Assembly: GCA_038030265.1 (NCBI GenBank)
Contig: CM075937.1
Span: forward strand, 3,844,001 to 3,908,000
Source of the DNA: Corythucha ciliata
Taxonomy: Eukaryota; Arthropoda; Insecta; Hemiptera; Tingidae
Direction: 5' to 3'
DNA length: 64,000 nt
The notes under the pieces are model-generated. The model did no database searches, was not told where the DNA came from, and was given only the letters and a program-made list of their open reading frames with translations. The translations under genes and the position numbers were made by a program. Position 1 is the first letter of the stretch. The number at the start of each line of letters is the position of its first letter. This document shows positions 34,970-46,399 of the stretch, in pieces.

Positions 34970-36421
34970 CAGGGTGGAACAGGATAAGTGTGACAAAAAA
35001 AATTTGGTGAAAATAGGCCTCATTTGCGATCGAAAACACTATATAAACCATGGTCCGAAAATCAAAATCCTACGAGATATGATTTTTTAAACGTTTTTTG
35101 AGGCTTGCATCACTTTTCTTAACTAAATGCGAATAGATCAGCTTACAGCTGACATTTGCAACTTTTGACGATGGATTTGGAAAGAGCACACTTTTTTCTG
35201 ACAGGAATAGCCATTTTCGATAAAATTAAACTATTTTCTGTGGGCTTGAGAGATGCTCAAAGTTTTGCAAATCGTGGATCTCTAATTTTTCAGAAAATTC
35301 AGCCTCCACTTCTCCACACTGAATCTAAGCGTATGGACATCCCATGGGTCGGAAAAACTTCTTCAATTTGTCCTTTTTAAAATTACTCATGAGCGTTTTT
35401 TTAGTTCTTCAGCGAGTTTTCGGCAGAAAGGCCATTTCTTGGAAAAAAAAAATGATTTTTCTCTTAAAAATCGCTTGTTTTGACCAACCCAATTTGAACG
35501 AGCTTTGTGATTCAAAACATGCTAAAACTCATTAAAGCCTTATCCAAAGTTTTCCTTCGAACCGAATGGAATGCGCACTCCTACCAAAATATCAAAAACT
35601 GTCGCTCCGGCAGCTGGCTGTCGGCAAGGGTGCATTTCACTACTGCGAATTTCGGCGTGTTTAGCTGTTATTCGACGAAATTAGTGCACTTAATGACTCT
35701 ACTTGTTGTTACCAATTTCCGATTCGAATACGAATTCGAAATTCGCAGTAGAGAAATGCACTCTATCCGACAGCTAGCTGCGGGAGCGACATTTTTTGAA
35801 CTTTGACAGGCGTACACAGTCCGTCCCGTTCAAGGGAAAACTTTGGATGATGCTTTAATGACGTCAATCATGCTAAAAAACACAAAGCTCGTTCAAATGT
35901 TGTAGGTCGAAACAAGCGATTTTGTAGAGAAAAACCATTCTTTTTTCTAAGAAATGGTCATTCCTGCCGAAAAATCACTGATTAACTAAAAATACGTTCA
36001 TGAGTAATTTCAAAAAGGACACATTGGGGAAGTTTTTCCGACCCATGGGATGTCGGTGCGCCCAAATTTCGAAAAGAAAAGCGGGGGTTGACTTTTTTGA
36101 AAAATTAGAAATCCTCGATTTGCAAAACTTTGAGCAGCTCAAGAGCCCCCAGAAAATGGTTGAATTTTATCGTAAATGGCTAATCCTGACAGAACAAAAT
36201 GTGCTGTTTCCGAATCTGTCATCAAAAGTTGCAAAATGTCAGCTGGAAACTGAGTTATTCCCATTTAGTTGAGAAAAGTGACGTGAGTCATAATAAACGT
36301 TTGAAAAATCATATCTCGTAGGGTTTTGATTTTCGGACCATGGTACAAAGGGTGTTTTCGATCACAAATGAGGCCTACTTTCACCCATTTTTTTTTGTCA
36401 AACTTATCCTGTTCCACCCTG
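34970..36421. mobile_element. 1,452-bp foldback (palindromic) MITE inside the Gypsy RT
   Basis: The ends CAGGGTGGAACAGGATAAGT and its inverse are flanked by TA (34968-34969 and 36422-36423), as in Tc1/mariner-like elements. The two halves are inverted copies of each other far beyond the ends: ATCTCGTAGGATTTTGA at the left, CCCATGGGTCGGAAAAACTT (35342 against 36030), CTCATGAG near 35390/36000, and GCAGTAGAGAAATGCA near the centre. It is a long imperfect palindrome with a spacer near 35700. No transposase is encoded; open frames within it are incidental. Confidence 0.85.
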
Positions 36422-36423
36422 TA

Positions 36424-36664
36424 TGCTTGACATAAATCTAACTTGGTAAATTGTTGACCCCCTTGCAAATGACACCACAAGTCTTCCACGTGCGGTAATG
36501 GATGTTGCACATTATCGAGATATTTATTCACAGTCAATTTATAATTGGCACACAATCTGATCGATTTCCCGTCTGCCTTAAGAATGGGAACCAGTGGAGT
36601 ACCCCAGGGACTGTAATCGACTTTTTCGATCATACCCTCTGATTCTAGACGATCAAGCTCTTTT
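36424..36664 (-). CDS. Outer Gypsy RT fragment between the MITE and the inner element
   Basis: This minus-strand segment encodes the N-terminal RT fingers: KELDRLESEGMIEKV, SPWGTPLVPILKADG, IRLCANYKLTVN and FTKLDLCQAY, where the last is the first catalytic-Asp motif (LDL). It joins in frame to 34967 if the MITE is removed and follows the protease fragment if the inner element is removed. It cannot be made as a functional product in the present arrangement. Confidence 0.9.
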
Positions 36665-36669
36665 TCCAC

Positions 36670-36884
36670 TGTGGTATAGTAGCCGCTGGGCTTACCGCAG
36701 TCAAGGTGAACATCGGTCTCGGGAGGTTTTCATGTTTATGGTTAATTATTTTTGGTTCGTCTCCTCTAAAAGTTCAAGTTCTTTGTAAACCAGTTTTGGG
36801 TTCAGCAAATAAATGTTTTCCTCGTTTACAATAGTCACGACTGGTTTTCCTAAGTAGCCTGGATCGTCATCAACAGACACAACA
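36670..36884 (+). repeat. 5' LTR of inner Gypsy element
   Basis: 215-bp LTR, TG...CA, differing from the 3' LTR at about two positions (the GTCATCAAC/GTCCTCAAC and TTCAGCAAA/TTCAGTAAA sites). Confidence 0.92.
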
Positions 36885-36981
36885 TATTGGCGACGAGGAC
36901 GAGATCGAATCCTCACGGATGACTCAGGATAAAGGACCTCGGTACGTAAGTCCACGTGTTCTGTAGTAAGTCGAAATCGTG

Positions 36982-39900
36982 ATGGGTAGACATAAGAAAG
37001 CCCACAGTCGTCCAGTCGTCTCGGAAGGTGAAAATTCTCGAGTTCAACAGTCAGAGGAGACGGAGAAAGAAAAGGAGTTCAATGGGTTCAGCGAGTCGGA
37101 TGAAGAAAATTCGATCGAGGGGCAGGATCATAAGATCCCTCAGAAGTGCGAGTTGCAGCAGCCGTCGTCGCGCTCGGGCATTATTGGGGCAATATTGCCG
37201 TATTCTGAAGGTTCAGAATCTTTCGAAAATTACTTAGAACGTCTTGAAGCGTTCTTTCAAGTCAACCGGCTGCCAGATTCGGAAAAAGTAGCGTCTTTAG
37301 TTATCCTCATTGGCCCTCAAGTGTACCAGCTGCTAAAAAATTTGGTAGCACCGTCGAAACCAATGGAAATGTCTTTTGCCGATATAATTCGTCATTTACG
37401 ACAACACTACGCCCCATCCAAGTGCGAAATCGCCGAACGTTACAAATTTAACAAAAGGTCGCAGATGCCTGGTGAGTCAGTCCAATCCTTCATTGTCGCT
37501 TTAAAGGAGTTGTCTTCCACGTGTAATTTCGGAGAGTTCTTGGATCAAGCGTTGCGTGATCGCTTGATAGTGGGTCTGTCAGACGAAGGCATGGTCCAAC
37601 GCTTAATTGGAGAAAGTAAACTGACATTCGATGAAGCATGTAGATTTGTCTTGGACATGGCCGCGGTGCGCCGTGACACCAGATTAGTTAAAGATGAAGC
37701 TTCCTGTTTTGCTCTGCGTCCACAATCCGAAACCCGGTCGTCGAGAGACACGTCATCAAAGTATCCGAATCAGCCGAGTCAGTATCGTAACCGTCAATCG
37801 TCGAGTCGTAATCGTCAGTCGTCGAGTCGTGATCGTCAGTCATCGAGTCAGCGTCGTGGTCGTTCGTCGTCGAGAAATCGCTTCCTGGAACGAAAAGAGT
37901 TCAGCTCCAAGTCGTCGTCGTCGTTGCCTGCGCAGTCGTCCTCATCGTCGTGTTCTCGTTGTGGTTTTCGTAGCCACAAATCAGGTCGCTGTCCAGCCCT
38001 CAATTGGACCTGCTTCAACTGTGGCCGGGTAGGTCACATCGCCCGGTGCTGCAGACAAGCGGAAGTTACCGCGATTTTTTCTTGTAATCGCACAGATGAC
38101 AATACCGATTCGGTGAGTGAACCTTTGAAAATAATTGTCAAGCCGGGGAGTGCACGTTCGTCGTTGCCTATTACTTTTGAAGTAGATAGCGGAGCAGCTT
38201 TGACTGTCCTACCTTACTCCACTTTTAAAACCCACTGCCCTGATATCAAATTAAAACCCTCTAAAGTGGTCTTGAAAGCAGCGAACGGGGAAACAATTCG
38301 TGTTGTGGGTATAGCAAACTTAAAGTCACCAGTAATTAATAACAAGGTCGTAGAAAACCTAACCGTAATAGTCACAGATTCTAAACTAGTAAAACCTCTC
38401 ATGGGTCGCGATTGGCTTGATAGAGTTTTTCCACAATGGCGTCAGTCTATAGTTAATTTGGTCGAAACAAAAGTAAGTGACGCCGAGCAAAGTTTAAAAA
38501 TTGTTAAAGAGCAGTTTCCGGATGTTTTCTCGCCTTCCTCTAACAATGACCCCATAAAAAAGTTTCGCGCCTCCCTCGTACTTCAAGATAACGCCCAACC
38601 GGTGTTTAGCAAAGCATATTCAGTCCCTTTCGCTCTGAGAGAGTCGGTTGAAAAGGAGCTCAAGTCCCTTGAAGCTCAAGGCATAATAAAAAAAGTCCCT
38701 TCAAGCAAGTGGGCCTCTCCAATCGTGTGCGTCCCCAAAAAAGACGGCGGTATTAGGCTTTGCGCCAATTTCAAAAATACAGTAAACCCCCAATTAAGAG
38801 TAGATCACTGCCCGCTTCCTTTAATTGACGAAATTTTTCATAAGTTTACGGCATGCAAAGTTTTCTGTCGCGTTGACCTAAAAAACGCATATCTCCAGCT
38901 AGAAGTCGCTGAAGAAAATCGTGAAGTGTTGACCATAAACACACATCTTGGTTTATTCCGTTATAACCGACTAGTTTTCGGGGTGTCGGCGGCACCTTTT
39001 GCGTTCCAGGCCGTAATGGAACAGATTTTGGCGGAAATTCCGTTCTGTAGCGTCTTCCTAGATGATATATTATGCGCTGGCCGGTCGTTGGAATAATGTT
39101 TCGAAGTAGTAACTAAAGTTCTCGAACGTTTACAGCACTACAACGTAAAAATCAATCTTGAAAAAAGTGCATGGTTCGTCCACGAACTCAAGTACTTGGG
39201 TTACATATTAGATCAAACCGGCATTAGACCTGATCCGTCAAAAGTTGCAGCCCTCAAGGAAGCTCCAGAACCAAAAAATGTAACCGAGCTAAAGTCATTT
39301 TTGGGCCTACTAAATTTTTTCCACAGTTTCATACCCTGTCCTTCTGACATACTGGAACCGTTACACAACTTAAGTCGTAAGGGCGTACCTTGGAAGTGGT
39401 CTGAGGAATGCAAGGCAGCGTTTCAGCAGTCCAAAAATCTACTATCCGAAAAGTCACTTTTGGTCCTTTATGATCCGAAAAAAGAAATCGTTTTAACCAC
39501 CGATAGCAGTTCATACGGTGTAGGTGCGGTTTTGAGCCAGGAAGTCGATGGTTCGGAACACCCCATTGCGTTTGCTTCGGCTACACTTAATGCAGCGCAA
39601 AGAAATTATAGCCAGATCGAACGAGAAGCATTAGGAATTATTTTCGGAATCACCAAATTTAAAAAATTCCTGTTGGGTAAAACGTTCACATTAATAACAG
39701 ACCACGAACCATTAAAACACATTTTCAGTCCCAAAAAGAATCTGCCCCAATTGGCGGCGTCACGTATTCAGAGGTGGTCTCTTATGTTATCCGAGTTTAG
39801 TTTTAATATCAAATACAAACGGGGCACTAGCATTGGTCATGCCGACGCTCTATCGCGTTTACCCTTGGTGGAGGTTGACGAGAAGTTGAGTGTTAATCTG

Positions 39901-41286
39901 CTGAACGTCGGTTTTGAGGAATCGTTGTTAAGCTATAAAGAGGTCGCGGAAGAGACAGCGAAAGACCCTATTTTGAGCCAGGTCATCCAATTTTATGTAG
40001 CAGGGTGGTCTTCTTATCCAACAAAGGAAGACTCGTTAAAACCGTTTTTCAAAGTAAAAAACTACTTGTCGACTGACCGAGGTTGTTTAATGTTGGGACA
40101 CAAAGTAATTATACCCTCGTCCTAAAGGGACCAAGTTTTGAAGCTAATTCATAGGGACCATCCAGGAATTGTTCGTTCCAAGGCCCTCGCTCGTTCGTGG
40201 GTATGGTGGCCACAAATGGAACAAGACGTTGAACGCACAGTTCAATGCTGTCCATCGTGTCAGCTTGACCAGAAAAATGTCGCCGTTAAAGTGTACGGCT
40301 CTATGCCGAAACCGGTTATGTGTTGGCAACGTGTACATGTGGATTTTCTGAAGTTGGGAAACCATACGTTGTTTTTAATCGTTGATGAATTTTCTAAGTG
40401 GTTAGAAGTCATCCCAATGGCATGTACAAATGCTGAAAATGTTATAAGAATATTGGAAGATGTATTTTCACGATTTGGATACCCACACACTTTAGTTTCG
40501 GACAATGGTCCACCATTTTCATCTTACCAATTTCGTTCGTTTCTTGAAAAACGTAAAATTAATTTCGTAACATCCCCACCGTACCACGCTCCTAGCAATG
40601 GTCTAGCGGAACGCGCGGTCCAAACAGTGAAAAAGTCCCTGAAATCAATCTTCATGCCATCAGTTGATTTGTCCAGTCGGCAGTTGGAAAGTAGATTAGT
40701 TTCGTTTTTGTTCTCTTACCGAAACACACCGTCGACAGTTACCGGTTCTAACCCCTCTTCGTTAGTTTTGGGTTATGCCCCACGAACACCATTGTCGATA
40801 ATTAACCCCAAATCGGAGCCGAGATTTGTTCCATCGGAGGAGGTAGACGAGAAAGCTCATCTCGAGAAATTGTACGAAATAAATGATAAAGTATTAGTTG
40901 TGAATCCGTTCCCTAGACGGGGATACAAATGGATTCCGGGGAGAGTTATGGACTCAGTGAGTAGATTGTTGTATTTAGTTCGTTTAAAAGATGGGGGAAT
41001 TCGTAAAGTTCATTTAAATCAAATGCGTAAAAGTCCACTAGATGACCACATCCACCCCATAAATCGTCCTGTCATCGATTATCCTCCCTTACCTAGTGCT
41101 GAGGATAAAGTGAACCCCTCCTATGATATTCCTCAGGATACCCATAGCTCCAAGGAAACCTCAGATTGCCCAGATTCCCCGAAGGCTCCAAACAATGACT
41201 TGGCACGGCAAGCAGGCACTACTCCGACAGTGAGGAAGTCAGTAAGGTTTCGAGTCCCGCCTAAACGGTATTCACCATCTCTGTGA
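36982..41286 (+). pseudogene. Inner Gypsy gag-pol polyprotein, single frame with two nonsense codons
   Basis: One frame runs from ATG 36982 to TGA 41286, about 1,435 codons, broken only by TAA at 39094-39096 and TAA at 40123-40125. Order: acidic N-terminus; gag capsid-like region; SR-rich segment; two CCHC zinc knuckles (CSRCGFRSHKSGRC and CFNCGRVGHIARCC, about residues 325-358); aspartic protease VDSGAALTVLP (about 402-412); reverse transcriptase with VFLDDIL (about 693-699); RNase H with TDSSSYGVGAVL; integrase finger (HRDHPGIVRSK ... CPSCQ) and core with VDFLKLG, SDNGPPFSS and NGLAERAVQ. The first stop follows the RT catalytic box; the second precedes the integrase. All parts are in the same frame, so gag-pol fusion without a frameshift is the ancestral state. 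The copy is defective as written unless the stops are sequencing errors. Confidence 0.92.
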
Positions 41287-41398
41287 AAAATAAATATTGT
41301 AGAAAGTGCGGTAAATGTATAGTGATTTTCAGTGAATTGATTTGTTTAAATTGTGTTATGTATTTCGGATGGTATGTAAAAATAATAAGGGGAGGAAA

Positions 41399-41613
41399 TG
41401 TGGTATAGTAGCCGCTGGGCTTACCGCAGTCAAGGTGAACATCGGTCTCGGGAGGTTTTCATGTTTATGGTTAATTATTTTTGGTTCGTCTCCTCTAAAA
41501 GTTCAAGTTCTTTGTAAACCAGTTTTGGGTTCAGTAAATAAATGTTTTCCTCGTTTACAATAGTCACGACTGGTTTTCCTAAGTAGCCTGGATCGTCCTC
41601 AACAGACACAACA
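41399..41613 (+). repeat. 3' LTR of inner Gypsy element
   Basis: 215-bp partner of 36670-36884, preceded by a polypurine tract (41385-41398) and followed by the TCCAC target duplication. Confidence 0.92.
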
Positions 41614-41618
41614 TCCAC

Positions 41619-42330
41619 CAGTTCCATAAATGCGAAGGGAATTTGACGGGTTTCAAAAATCTAGGCTTTGCTTCGTCGCTAATTTTTAAATGAACTTTCT
41701 CCAACTTATACAAACCTACTCCTTCTTGAAACACCGAGGAAAACTCTTTTGACAGACTGTAAATCAACTGTTCATCTTCCCTTACGCCATTTCCTGACTC
41801 TGCCGCAGTTACGTCCAACACTTCATGACTAAACATTTTCAACCAGTCTCTACCAAGCAACAACTTGGAACTTTTTGAAACAACCTGCAATCGGCAACAT
41901 CGAGTTTTACCTTTCCAATCAACCGAAACCGAAAGTTCGCCGACCGGTTTGACAATTTCCCCCGAAAAGCTTCTCAATTGAACCGAAGAACGCAACAAAG
42001 GGAGAAATGAAAGGTGTTCTTTGTAAACTTGCCGAGGCAAAATTGAAACTCCTGCTCCCGTGTCAATTTCCATGTCAAAAGGAACGTCATTAATCACTAC
42101 CTGGGCTATTATAGGACTAACAAAATTCAGCCCTTCCAAAGAACGCATATCAACGACAGCGACCTCATCTTCACCGATGTGACTTTCAGTCTCACTCACA
42201 CAGCTCACGCTACTTTTTGACTTGCAAACAACTGCTAAGTGGCCAATTTTTTTACATTTTCTACATCGGTAAGACTTGAAACGACAATCGGTGAAACAAT
42301 GATTACCTTTTCCACAGTGAATGCAATTTA
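41619..42330 (-). CDS. Outer Gypsy zinc knuckles, protease and RT start
   Basis: Minus-strand frame with two CCHC knuckles (CIHCGKGNHCFTDC and CRKCKKIGHLAVVC, about 42320-42230), then the aspartic protease (MEIDTGAGVSILPRQVY with the DTGA active site; LLLGRDWL near its end), then a linker to the RT (PRFLKPVKFP). It breaks off at the inner element's insertion site. The knuckles are in a different frame from the upstream gag, and the frame change lies near 42330-42400. Confidence 0.85.
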
Positions 42331-43053
42331 TGGCCCTTTTGCCACTTCTTTGGTCTGATTGTGAGCTTTCAATCGTCTTCGTGGCCTGGACATCTTCAAA
42401 ACTTCAGTTTCTTTCACCAGACCGTTAGGCGAGCGTTTTCCGACTGACTCTTTCTTTACAGCCAAATCGTAAAATTCCATCAAATTCTTTTCCTTCGGGT
42501 CTTCTTCACACAGTCTATCTAAAATCGGTGACTGTATCATACCACAAACAAATTTGTCTTTTACCGCGAACTCCAATTGAGGACCAAACTGGCACCCCGA
42601 GGCAATTTTTTTTACACGGGCGAACCACTGAGCTACGGATTCCCCAGACTCTTGCTTCATTTCATAAAATTGGATCCGGTTCCTGAAAACAGAGACAGTT
42701 ATGGAACATTGTCGTGACATAATCAAACATATTTCATCGAAAGGCTTTCGAGACGGAAGATCCGGATCACATAGATCTCGAAGGTACTCATAAGCTTCGG
42801 TGCCCATCACCGTAACCAAAACCGACATCTTTCTTTCCTCTTCCACAGCATTTACTTTGAAAAACTCTCGTAGCCTCTCTTCATATATTGTCCAGTTATC
42901 GCGTCCGACGGAAAATTCAGGCAGAGCCCCTAGATTCAACGATCGGACTTCCGGCGATCGTTGAGCCACCGGAGAAGACGAAGAAAACCTGGAAAAACCA
43001 ATACTGCGGTCCTCTTCGACCATTGGAATTCTCGTTTTCCTCTTTGGCTTCAT
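42328..43053 (-). CDS. Outer Gypsy gag
   Basis: It starts at ATG 43053, just inside the LTR. The product is a retrotransposon gag capsid-type protein with the conserved middle region: FSVGRDNWTIYEERLREFF, then YEYLRDL, then FYEMKQESGESVAQWFARVK and QFGPQLEFAVKDKFVCGM. The frame stops at 42328, just before the zinc knuckles, which continue in another frame. This is either a programmed frameshift (unusual position) or a small indel. Confidence 0.88.
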   Translation of the reverse strand: MKPKRKTRIPMVEEDRSIGFSRFSSSSPVAQRSPEVRSLNLGALPEFSVGRDNWTIYEERLREFFKVNAVEEERKMSVLVTVMGTEAYEYLRDLCDPDLPSRKPFDEICLIMSRQCSITVSVFRNRIQFYEMKQESGESVAQWFARVKKIASGCQFGPQLEFAVKDKFVCGMIQSPILDRLCEEDPKEKNLMEFYDLAVKKESVGKRSPNGLVKETEVLKMSRPRRRLKAHNQTKEVAKGP

Positions 43054-43068
43054 CCTCGTCGTCAAAAC

Positions 43069-43195
43069 TGTAATGTATTAATTACACACAAAAAAAGACT
43101 CATACGAACGATTCAAATGCAACAACAAAACTGTTTATTATTTTTCTTTTTAAATAGAATCTTCCACCTGATTATAAAAATGGTGCGACTTCACA
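43069..43195 (-). repeat. 5' LTR of outer Gypsy element
   Basis: 127-bp LTR identical in my reading to 32653-32779, flanked outside by AACTT (43196-43200). Confidence 0.92.
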
Positions 43196-43666
43196 AACTT
43201 CGTACGCAAACAAATGGTCATTGAAATCTATTGTTGAAAATCGAGTGCACTCGAAATAAAACTGATTACATTCATTATCCAAGTACATGTGTTTTATTCT
43301 CACGAATTGTGGGAAATCACCCACGATAGGGAATTCTAAATCATGGTGAAGTCCCAGCTCTGAATACAACGATGACGTCGAGTCTGTGGGCTCAGTGGAA
43401 TGACAAGATATGTCTGCTGAACCGGAGGGAGCCCAATTGTCTGCAGTATTCTTTTAAAACAACAAAATATTAGATTTTTTTCTGTGCAATGTCGATTTGT
43501 CAAAAATTCACCTGCTCACTGCGCGTCTTGCAATGTTGCAGTATTCCTTTTCGGAAACGCAAATGAAAGATGCTTTTCGTGAAAAGCTGAGTGACAGCAG
43601 GTGTGTCCACGCTCTCAACGTCAACACAACTAATTAGATCGTCTTGTGAATCAAATCCTCCCTGTT
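43196..43666 (-). pseudogene. Exons of an unknown gene disrupted by the outer Gypsy element
   Basis: Two minus-strand exons: 43666-43512 (QGGFDSQDDLISCVDVES ... LRFRKGILQHCKTRSEQ), donor CAG|GTGAAT, a 61-bp intron, acceptor AAAAG, then 43450-43196 (ADNWAPSGSADISCHS ... FPQFVRIKHMYLDNE ... FNDHLFAYEV). The frame continues beyond the retrotransposon at 32652-32558 to a stop. The HLFAYEV ending resembles the C-terminal region of many uncharacterised, multi-copy invertebrate proteins, some transposon-linked, but I cannot name it. Upstream exons were not found. The Gypsy insertion separates the last coding segment by 10.5 kb, so the allele is probably inactive. Confidence 0.6.
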
Positions 43667-46146
43667 CTGCAATAGTTTAAATTATTATTCACTAAAAGTC
43701 AAGTCGATCGTGAAAATTCGACACTGAACCAAAACCGACATTGAACTTTGGGCATGATATTGCAGGAGCGGCCTAATCGAGAAGGGAGAGTACTAGTACT
43801 GAAGATTGTTATTCGACTCTAGTTCATATTGCCTTGTGGTGAAAAAGTCAATATTGATTTTAAAAACAAAAATCGATTGGTTGAACAGGCGTGCAATAGT
43901 GATTATGGGGGGGGGGGGCATAGATCATCCACTTTTCTCCCGTATGACCTCAATATATTGTCAAAACGCAACCCTCCTTCTTTTGGGTGAGAATTTGAGG
44001 GCTGAACATTTGGGATTCCAAGAAATAATGGGTTTCAAAAGCTGCACTAATCTCACCAAAAAAGAGAATCTTCAAAAATTGATTAAAAATCGCAATTTTT
44101 CACCATTACGAAGATATCAATACGACATTTGCATTAAATTACATGCTTGAAATCAAAAAAGGGGCCTGGCAATAGAAACAGTAAAATTTGGACGGTTCGA
44201 AAATTCGCATAAACCCGTATACATTCATAGAGCACCTTCTATATGGGGTGTTCATAGAATTAGTTATTTGGGGCACATCATTTGTGATCAAAATAACTAT
44301 TTGGCGTTTTTGGGAATTCCGCTTAGTTTCCGAGATATGACACATTTTATATTTTTTCATGAATTCCCGCCAATTACGAAAATTACGCCAGTTTTATTTT
44401 TAGTACTCTCTTTTATAACTCTCGAAGAAATTAATTTATGGGAATGAGCTTTGACCCAAAAATCAATAGTCAAAGACCTCGGCTGGTATTCCATTTGAGC
44501 CAAATCATTCAAGGGGAGGGGGTGAAAATAGGGGATGAAAATTGAATAAAAATTGCCAAAATTCACCAACTAACCCAACAAACTTCATTAATCTCCAAAG
44601 ACATTTATTTTAAAAAATGGTAAGGGGGTAATAATAGGAATGCAATTTTTAAAAAATCGCCAAACTTCACTTGTTTATCCCAGCGCTTCTAAATTCAGCT
44701 GAAAAATTAGATGTTAGAAAGGACTTCGATTACTATCTATAAATTTATCGAAAAAGTTGATTAGTGGAGGGGAGTTACAACGAATAGTTTGTGAATTCTG
44801 AACCAAACGAAACGTTCAAACAAAATCACGAAGCGGATTCATAAAAAGTATCGGAAACATAATTGAAATACATAATGAAAAATTATAGCATGCGATAAAC
44901 TGCTAGTATTAGTAGACAGGTAGGTAGTACTCACCAACTGAACACGTGATGAACGAGAAAGGTGGAGTCGTAGAGCCAGAAAAAGGGGGCCGCTGTGGGA
45001 AATTTCTGCATGCACATACACGAGCACTCAACACATCAATGCGTTCGTTAGCGAAGAAAAATGGCTCGAAACGTGAACGTTGTGCCCCTCCATTGACCCC
45101 CATCGGTTCAAAATGAACCTAGCGACTTTTTTCTTAAGGGTAGATTCGAACGATGCAGAAGTTCTCCATAAAAACTTTTTTTTTTTTTTTTTTAAGCATT
45201 GGATGGAAGAAGTTAGTTCATCGTTTCGTACAAGGAAATCGACCGATGGGAAAGTGAATTGACACGATGAGATGTCAAATTAATTATATTTTTCCAGAAG
45301 CGCGAGCCAGCTTTTAAGCAGAAGAAAACTTCTGGATCAACGGAATTCTGGACGCTTGTTCTTCTGCTGCGACTTGGTATAGCGGCAAAGAACAGTTTTT
45401 GTTTTTGAACAAGCCACCAAACTAAGCCTAAGACCAAACTAACTACCCAGACCAAACCAAGAAAGTTGCCAAGTTAAACGAGTAGGTAACAATATTTATT
45501 TTCCCGGGTCCATTGCAACCCTAGCTCTCGTGCTGGTAAACTTGTTCCTCAGAAAATGAAACACCTCTTTACTCCAGGGTTGCATAAAATATACCTGCAA
45601 TTATTTCACTTCAGCCGAATTTTACCAGGCAAAAAACCTCATCGATTAATCAAAACTCCATCAGGCCAATTGCATTAGGAACTTATTCTTATTTGTTCGA
45701 ACCACCAGTTTTTTTTTGTGTTTTTTTTTTGTTTTTGTTTTTTGTTTTTTTCATTTCATTTTTTCATTACCAGTCAAGTCATCGAGCTGAAATCAATCGA
45801 ACCTTCTTTACTTCACTCCATGATTTAACGTTTTCACACGATGTTCGGACAAAAGCATCAGGCTATTTCTCATCGGTTCTTAGCAAAGAAAGTAAACGAA
45901 CCCATCAGATAGTTTCAACTTGAAAAAAAAAGTGAACCGAAGAGTTCTGTTAGCTTCAGCACTAAGGACGGTTTGAACAGACCTGAACATCGACTCGCAG
46001 AAAATTGATCCATTCTTCGAGTGGATTCTTCGCCGCATCAGGTCGAATATGGACGAAGAATTACTTCATCGGGTGGGTTTTGACCCGATGACGTTCTTCG
46101 GTTCACTTCCGAAACCATCGGGCCACCGGATTTTTCTCAGTGTATT
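43667..46146. other. No supported gene; relic of the TCATCGGGT repeat family at the right end
   Basis: 43.7-45.7 kb shows only short unsupported frames, a G-run at 43908, a T-run at 45179-45193 and a T/G-rich stretch at 45710-45760. At 46020-46146 the sequence CTTCATCGGGTGGGTTTTGA and a terminal TTTTCTCAGTGTA are related to the 53-bp repeat element at 23.5 kb, of which this may be a right-hand end. Confidence 0.5.
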
Positions 46147-46399
46147 TACGGGCAAACCCACTCCTGAAAATGAGAAAAACATTAATTCCTGGCTTATGCA
46201 GCCCATTTCGTGGCCTAAAGAGAGATAATTTACGATATTTCCCCATCAGTTCATGGGCGTAGCCAGTTGGTGGGAGGGCAGGAGTGAGCAGTTGCCCTCT
46301 CGAGACTCGAAAGCGCGACGTGGGGAGCTGCCCACCGCTAGATACTATCGAAAAGTACAAGTCGCTTCATTTTGTTTTGTGAACGCTCACTGAAAAATC

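Larger units (their letters stand above)
36670..41613 (+). mobile_element. Inner Ty3/Gypsy LTR retrotransposon (plus)
   Basis: LTRs at 36670-36884 and 41399-41613 (215 bp) start TGTGGTATAGTAGC and end CACAACA; I see only two differences between them. The target duplication TCCAC flanks the element (36665-36669 and 41614-41618). A primer-binding-site-like TTGGCGACGAGGACGAG directly follows the left LTR and resembles that of the outer element. A polypurine tract AATAAGGGGAGGAAA directly precedes the right LTR. It is inserted in opposite orientation into the RT region of the outer element. Confidence 0.94.
32653..43195 (-). mobile_element. Outer Ty3/Gypsy LTR retrotransposon (minus), carrying two later insertions
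   Basis: LTRs at 32653-32779 and 43069-43195 (127 bp each) begin TG, end CA and look identical. AACTT target duplications flank them (32648-32652 and 43196-43200). On the minus strand the order is LTR, a primer-binding-site-like TGACGACGAGGATGAAG next to the 5' LTR, gag, protease, reverse transcriptase, RNase H, integrase, then a purine-rich AGTGGGAGGG just before the 3' LTR. A 1,452-bp MITE (34970-36421) and a second Gypsy element (36670-41613) interrupt it; without them it is about 4.1 kb. Identical LTRs imply very recent insertion. Short LTRs and this gene order fit metazoan Ty3/Gypsy elements. Confidence 0.92.

Noticed and set aside
34655..36272. ORFs inside the palindromic MITE (e.g. 36000-36272)
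   Set aside because: Chance frames in a non-autonomous element; the same sequence occurs inverted in the other arm.
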